From Bacteroidaceae bacterium (lineage in GTDB: Bacteria > Bacteroidota > Bacteroidia > Bacteroidales > Bacteroidaceae), in contig JAEEOD010000108.1 in NCBI GenBank assembly GCA_016284115.1, positions 1-8,234 on the forward strand: a DNA stretch of 8,234 bases, written 5' to 3'. This document shows, piece after piece, positions 5,264 to 8,234 of the stretch. Both the position numbers and the translations under genes were made by a program. Within the stretch, counting starts at the first letter, position 1. Every line of letters begins with the position of its first letter. The notes below the pieces were generated by a model, which was not told where the DNA came from, searched no databases, and worked only from the letters and a program-made list of their open reading frames with translations.

Positions 5264-5974
5264 ATGAGCGCAGAAACTTGGGGCATTATAGCGATCATTG
5301 GGTTTTCCCTATCGGCGGTTGCGTTGGCTGCAGCGGTATTTATATTCATTAGGTTGAAGATACCAGCAGTAATTGGTGATTTGTCTGGAAAAACAGTTGC
5401 GAGAGAGATTCAAGCAATCCGGGATGCTAACGTGGCGAGTGGCGTAAAGGCGCACAAATCAAGTCGAGTGATTATTGATCGCGGGAAACTCACTGAGAAA
5501 GTTTCGGATAGTGGCCATCGTGATGACGCCCAAGCTATTGCTCATGCGTCAAGGAGACTCGACAGGGCTTCCTCACCCACTTCATCACAATTGCATTCCA
5601 GCACGGAACTACAGCGGCCACAGCAGCAGAAAGGGAAAAAGACTGAGCAGCTTAGTGACAATGTAGCAGAAGTTAACATCGAGGAGCGTGGAGAACGACG
5701 GACCAGCTCTGGAAAGAAAACAGATATTCTGGTTCATGGCAGACAGACCAATGTTCTGGCGCCGGGCAAGCAAACAGACGTTCAGGCACCTTTGGGTAAA
5801 ACAAGCGTTTTGTCCGAAGGACGCGCAACTGAAGTTCTGAGAGAAGAAACGCCGAACGGAACATCTGTTTTAGATGAGAATGATAAGCTTGATGCTAACA
5901 AAGCAGGAGAAGAAGTTCCCTTTACTGTTGTCCGTTCAGTTATTCTCATCCATTCTGACGAGGTTATCAAATGA
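5264..5974 (+). CDS. Single-pass membrane protein with a Thr-x-Val-Leu repeat tail
   Basis: A 236-residue protein with no named family that I can assign with certainty. An N-terminal TM helix (about 7-30) follows a very short leader, so the bulk is probably cytoplasmic. The segment after it (IPAVIGDLSGKTVAREI, and KSSRVIIDRGKLTEKV at 65-80) looks conserved; I recall similar stretches in clostridial membrane proteins. Residues 81-150 are low-complexity, polar and probably disordered. Residues 151-203 form the repeat array described separately. A short hydrophobic end (VPFTVVRSVILIHSDEVIK) resembles a beta strand and may be a docking element. AGGTGA at 5251-5256 supports the start. Placed right after the kinase, it is the best candidate for the kinase's main membrane-bound substrate and an FHA anchoring platform. 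The stop overlaps the next start (ATGA). Confidence 0.85.
   Translation: MSAETWGIIAIIGFSLSAVALAAAVFIFIRLKIPAVIGDLSGKTVAREIQAIRDANVASGVKAHKSSRVIIDRGKLTEKVSDSGHRDDAQAIAHASRRLDRASSPTSSQLHSSTELQRPQQQKGKKTEQLSDNVAEVNIEERGERRTSSGKKTDILVHGRQTNVLAPGKQTDVQAPLGKTSVLSEGRATEVLREETPNGTSVLDENDKLDANKAGEEVPFTVVRSVILIHSDEVIK
5714..5872 (+). repeat. Protein-level 9-residue Thr-x-[Val/Ile]-Leu array
   Basis: Threonines at residues 153, 162, 171, 180 and 189 are exactly nine residues apart, and a sixth at 200 follows after eleven. The motifs are TDIL, TNVL, TDVQ, TSVL, TEVL and TSVL; the first five are preceded at one or two positions by Lys or Arg, and most are followed by a Gly or Pro-Gly turn. A looser TEQL lies earlier at 127. 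The DNA copies have diverged while the protein period is kept, which suggests selection on the protein. The +3 Leu fits the pT-x-x-[Ile/Leu] preference known for some FHA domains. Confidence 0.85.
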
Positions 5975-6477
5975 GCAGAGGACGACTTATTAACTATCAG
6001 AAATCTATCAGACAGTTTCTTCTGCTCTTTGTGCTGTTTCTGGCAATACATGCAGCAACTTTTCTGTTCATGCCATTTGCAGCAAAAACGATGGTCGAAA
6101 CAACTTCAAAAAAAGCATTAATCATAGTTGGATTAGTCTTTTGGGTCTCAGAGATTCTCGGATATTTGTTTCTTTTCCTGGCAGACAGCTATCGAAGAGC
6201 TTTCGTAAAACGTCGGCTGGATGGAGACTATTCAATGGGATGCCGCATGGGTATTATATCATTCTTCAAGACTATACCTGGTGCAATTGCAGATGGATTA
6301 TTCGCGATCTCGTTTTTAGGCATTATTGTTGTGGCCCTTAAGGGAAACATTAATGGATTTTTCACTTATGTACTCCTTGCGTTACTTTCATTTTCATTCA
6401 ATATGCACGGGGTATTTAACGGGAGAATTTATAAAGTAGCCACATATAAACGCAAAGTTAGGAGAGACAAAAAATGA
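5971..6477 (+). CDS. Four-TM membrane protein of unknown function
   Basis: A 168-residue integral membrane protein that I do not recognise as a named family. Four hydrophobic helices are visible at about 15-36, 48-70, 106-123 and 129-148. A basic, polar loop of about 30 residues (SYRRAFVKRRLDGDYSMG) separates the two helical pairs, and both the N-terminus and the C-terminus (YKRKVRRDKK) are positively charged, which by the positive-inside rule places both ends in the cytoplasm. The FNMHGVFNGRIYK motif after the last helix looks like a conserved signature. The start overlaps the upstream stop by four bases with CGAGG before it at 5959-5963, and its own stop overlaps the next start in the same way, so three genes in a row are translationally linked. 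A role as a membrane partner of the Thr-repeat protein or of the surface protein is possible. Confidence 0.8.
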   Translation: MSRGRLINYQKSIRQFLLLFVLFLAIHAATFLFMPFAAKTMVETTSKKALIIVGLVFWVSEILGYLFLFLADSYRRAFVKRRLDGDYSMGCRMGIISFFKTIPGAIADGLFAISFLGIIVVALKGNINGFFTYVLLALLSFSFNMHGVFNGRIYKVATYKRKVRRDKK

Positions 6478-8234
6478 GCAAGGTAATTTCTAAAGGATTG
6501 AGCAGATTTTTTGCCACAATGCTGGTTGTGGTTATGGTGCTCAGTATGCTGCCGCTGAATTCAATCGTAGTATTTGCTGCAACGGAAGAGCATACTGACG
6601 CAGTAACTATTACCGTAAAAGATGACAACGGAGATCCTTTGCCTGGCGTTACGGTTTTGTACCACATTGACTCTGAACTCAATGGAGCCGATTACAAAAC
6701 CGGAAGCATAGTCACAGATGAATATGGCTGTGTTGAAGTCTTGGCGAAGGATGATTTTGATGCCGACGACCTGACCCTTTCGGCAACGGCATCTCTGGCA
6801 GACTACATTTATGCGGATGGCAGCGGACCGATTTCAGATGTAGCAATCACATCTGATGACCAGGATTTTGCTATTCAGATGAAAACAACAAAGATTACAG
6901 GAGTTACGGTGTCTGCTACTTCCGTTACATATGACGGGGAAGACCATCCTGCAGCGACGGTTTCCGGCACCAAAGATGGAGATACCGTCACATATAAGCT
7001 CGGCGAGAATGACGAGCAGTCTGAAATGCCCACCATCAAAGAACCTGGCACGTATTCGCTCTTGGTGAAGGTTCAGCGTGCTGGGTTTGATGACTTTACT
7101 CAGACGGTTCAGCCTGTTGTTTCCAAGGCAACGATTGAATTGAATGTTGTCGAGTATTCGGCTTCCTATGATCAGAACGAACATCCTGCGTTGACAGTAA
7201 CTGGCTTGCTTGAGACTGATACTGTTACATATGCGCTAAATGGTGGAGATCCGGAGGAAGAGATTCCCACCATTAAGAACGTGGGCGATTACTCGGTTAC
7301 ACTCCATGTTGAGAGATACGGCTATAACAATTTTGATCACACTTATTCCAATATCCATATTGTAGCCACGACAATTGAGGGACTTACCGCTACATCATAT
7401 CAGGGAACCTATGACGGCGAAGACCACGATGCGGTTACAGTTTCAGGAACCATTGACGGCGATAAGATCGAGTATAAGCTTGGTGATGATGGCTCGTGGT
7501 CAGAAGATGTTCCGCAGATCAAAGATGCTGGAAACTATACAGTATTTGTAAGGGTTACCCGCACAAACTATGAGGTGACCAGCGTTGATGTTGTGCCCGC
7601 AAATGCCTATATTGCGAAGGCCACGCAGACAATTGAGTTTACTCAAACTGTCCCAACCACTATAACAGTTGATACCTCAGATGCGAGCAACAATGTTTAT
7701 GACTTTTCTGCAAGCGGAGACAATTTGAGTGAAAATGCAATTCAATACTCCCTCATCGACGCTTCTGCAGATAATGTTGCTACTATTGATGAAAATACCG
7801 GTGCGTTAACGGTTCAAAACGCCGGTATTGTGACTGCAAAGGCAGTCCGCCCCGGAAACAACAACTATGAAGACGCTGTAACCTACGCAACTGTTACGAT
7901 CACCATGCCTAGTGACGGACTGGTTAGCTTTGGCGTTTCTACGAAGGATTACTATCTTGATGAAGTGGGCGTTGTTTCTGAAGAGGTTGCCACAAAACTC
8001 CATGATGACGATAATGGAGCTCTCACTTACAGTATAGATAAGACTAATGTTGGATTGAGAATTGATGCAACAACAGGTGTAGTTTCTATCTCGAATAGAC
8101 GGACACTCTTCCAAGAGATGGGCAAGAACGGTATTGTTGTTGTAGTTATTACAGTTAATAAAGCTCCCGGAACAGTCACTGAGACTGAATGGTACTTCAA
8201 CAACATTTTCGATTGGGGAACACGTGAAATAACT
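6474..8234 (+). CDS. Secreted surface protein with Ig-like repeats (3-prime partial)
   Basis: Frame open from ATG 6474 to the window edge, 587 residues with no stop, so the protein is larger and its cell-wall anchor or end is unseen. AGGAGAG at 6460-6466 is seven bases before the ATG. Residues 1-36 form a Sec signal peptide: basic start, hydrophobic core (FFATMLVVVMVLSMLPL) and a VFA-A cleavage site. Residues 43-136 resemble a Cna-B or carboxypeptidase-regulatory-like beta sandwich (VTVKDDNG-like start, PLPGVTV, then TDEYGCVEV). Three units of about 80 residues follow (139-382), then Ig-like/BIg2-type regions with VATIDENTGALTV at 435-447 and a similar RIDATTGVVSIS at 529-540. This is a typical architecture for Clostridia adhesins or cell-surface scaffolds. 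Third-position GC looks higher than in the upstream genes. The four-base overlap with the 4-TM gene ties it to the operon. Confidence 0.88.
   Translation, partial: MSKVISKGLSRFFATMLVVVMVLSMLPLNSIVVFAATEEHTDAVTITVKDDNGDPLPGVTVLYHIDSELNGADYKTGSIVTDEYGCVEVLAKDDFDADDLTLSATASLADYIYADGSGPISDVAITSDDQDFAIQMKTTKITGVTVSATSVTYDGEDHPAATVSGTKDGDTVTYKLGENDEQSEMPTIKEPGTYSLLVKVQRAGFDDFTQTVQPVVSKATIELNVVEYSASYDQNEHPALTVTGLLETDTVTYALNGGDPEEEIPTIKNVGDYSVTLHVERYGYNNFDHTYSNIHIVATTIEGLTATSYQGTYDGEDHDAVTVSGTIDGDKIEYKLGDDGSWSEDVPQIKDAGNYTVFVRVTRTNYEVTSVDVVPANAYIAKATQTIEFTQTVPTTITVDTSDASNNVYDFSASGDNLSENAIQYSLIDASADNVATIDENTGALTVQNAGIVTAKAVRPGNNNYEDAVTYATVTITMPSDGLVSFGVSTKDYYLDEVGVVSEEVATKLHDDDNGALTYSIDKTNVGLRIDATTGVVSISNRRTLFQEMGKNGIVVVVITVNKAPGTVTETEWYFNNIFDWGTREIT
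6888..7619 (+). repeat. Three tandem Ig-like units of about 80 residues
   Basis: The marker TYDGEDH occurs at residue 152, SYDQNEH at 231 and TYDGEDH at 312. Each is followed by a V-T/S-G turn, a D-T/K-v-x-Y strand, an acidic turn, PTIK/PQIK and a GxYxV strand. Units one and three (both YDGEDH, SGT.DGD and YKLG) are closer to each other than to unit two. They resemble MBG-like bacterial surface domains; the family name is by resemblance only. Confidence 0.85.

Noticed and set aside
5714..5872. DNA-level 27-bp tandem repeat
   Set aside because: The copies are too diverged at the nucleotide level to call a DNA repeat; the periodicity is a protein-level feature.
5782..6051. 89-residue minus-strand frame across the repeat protein and 4-TM gene junction
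   Set aside because: Antisense to two well-supported genes that overlap by ATGA; no domain recognised.
7806..8114. 102-residue minus-strand frame
   Set aside because: Antisense to the surface protein, whose frame is open with a signal peptide and repeats.

Overview
The window reads as a single plus-strand, tightly packed operon-like run of ten genes. The first gene is cut at its 3-prime end and the last is cut by the window edge. Gaps between genes are 30 bases or fewer (the largest is 28 bases before the second gene), and several neighbours overlap. I see no internal promoter, terminator, RNA gene, mobile element or CRISPR array. Moderate-to-low GC, strong AGGAGG-like ribosome binding sites, DUF4176 and DUF3592 proteins and WXG100 proteins point to a Firmicute, most likely a gut-type Clostridia (Lachnospiraceae/Oscillospiraceae style). 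The species cannot be named from the sequence.

Layout. 1-149: C-terminal end of an unrecognised glycine-rich protein. 178-597: small two-TM DUF3592 protein. 621-938: DUF4176 protein. 931-1233 and 1248-1559: two tandem WXG100 (ESAT-6-like) proteins. 1578-2774: an N-terminal DUF6382-like region, a zinc ribbon and a C-terminal FHA domain. 2787-3569: PP2C-type Ser/Thr phosphatase. 3573-5252: membrane Ser/Thr kinase with a repeat-like outer domain. 5264-5974: single-pass membrane protein whose cytoplasmic tail carries a regular 9-residue Thr-x-Val/Ile-Leu array. 5971-6477: four-TM protein. 6474 to the end: signal-peptide-bearing surface protein with Ig-like repeats, still open at the window edge.

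How they may work together. WXG100 and DUF4176 proteins mark a type VII secretion (T7SSb-like) locus. The kinase, phosphatase and FHA protein form a complete threonine-phosphorylation circuit: writer, eraser and reader. The Thr-x-x-Leu array at 5714-5872 looks like a multi-site substrate or docking tail for it, and the same motif occurs twice in the linker of the FHA protein. The arrangement parallels the PpkA/PppA/Fha1 phosphorylation switch of type VI secretion, here beside WXG100 genes in a Gram-positive. That functional link is inference. No T7SS ATPase (EssC/YukBA type), EsaA or EssA is visible in the window, so the secretion core, if present, lies outside it.
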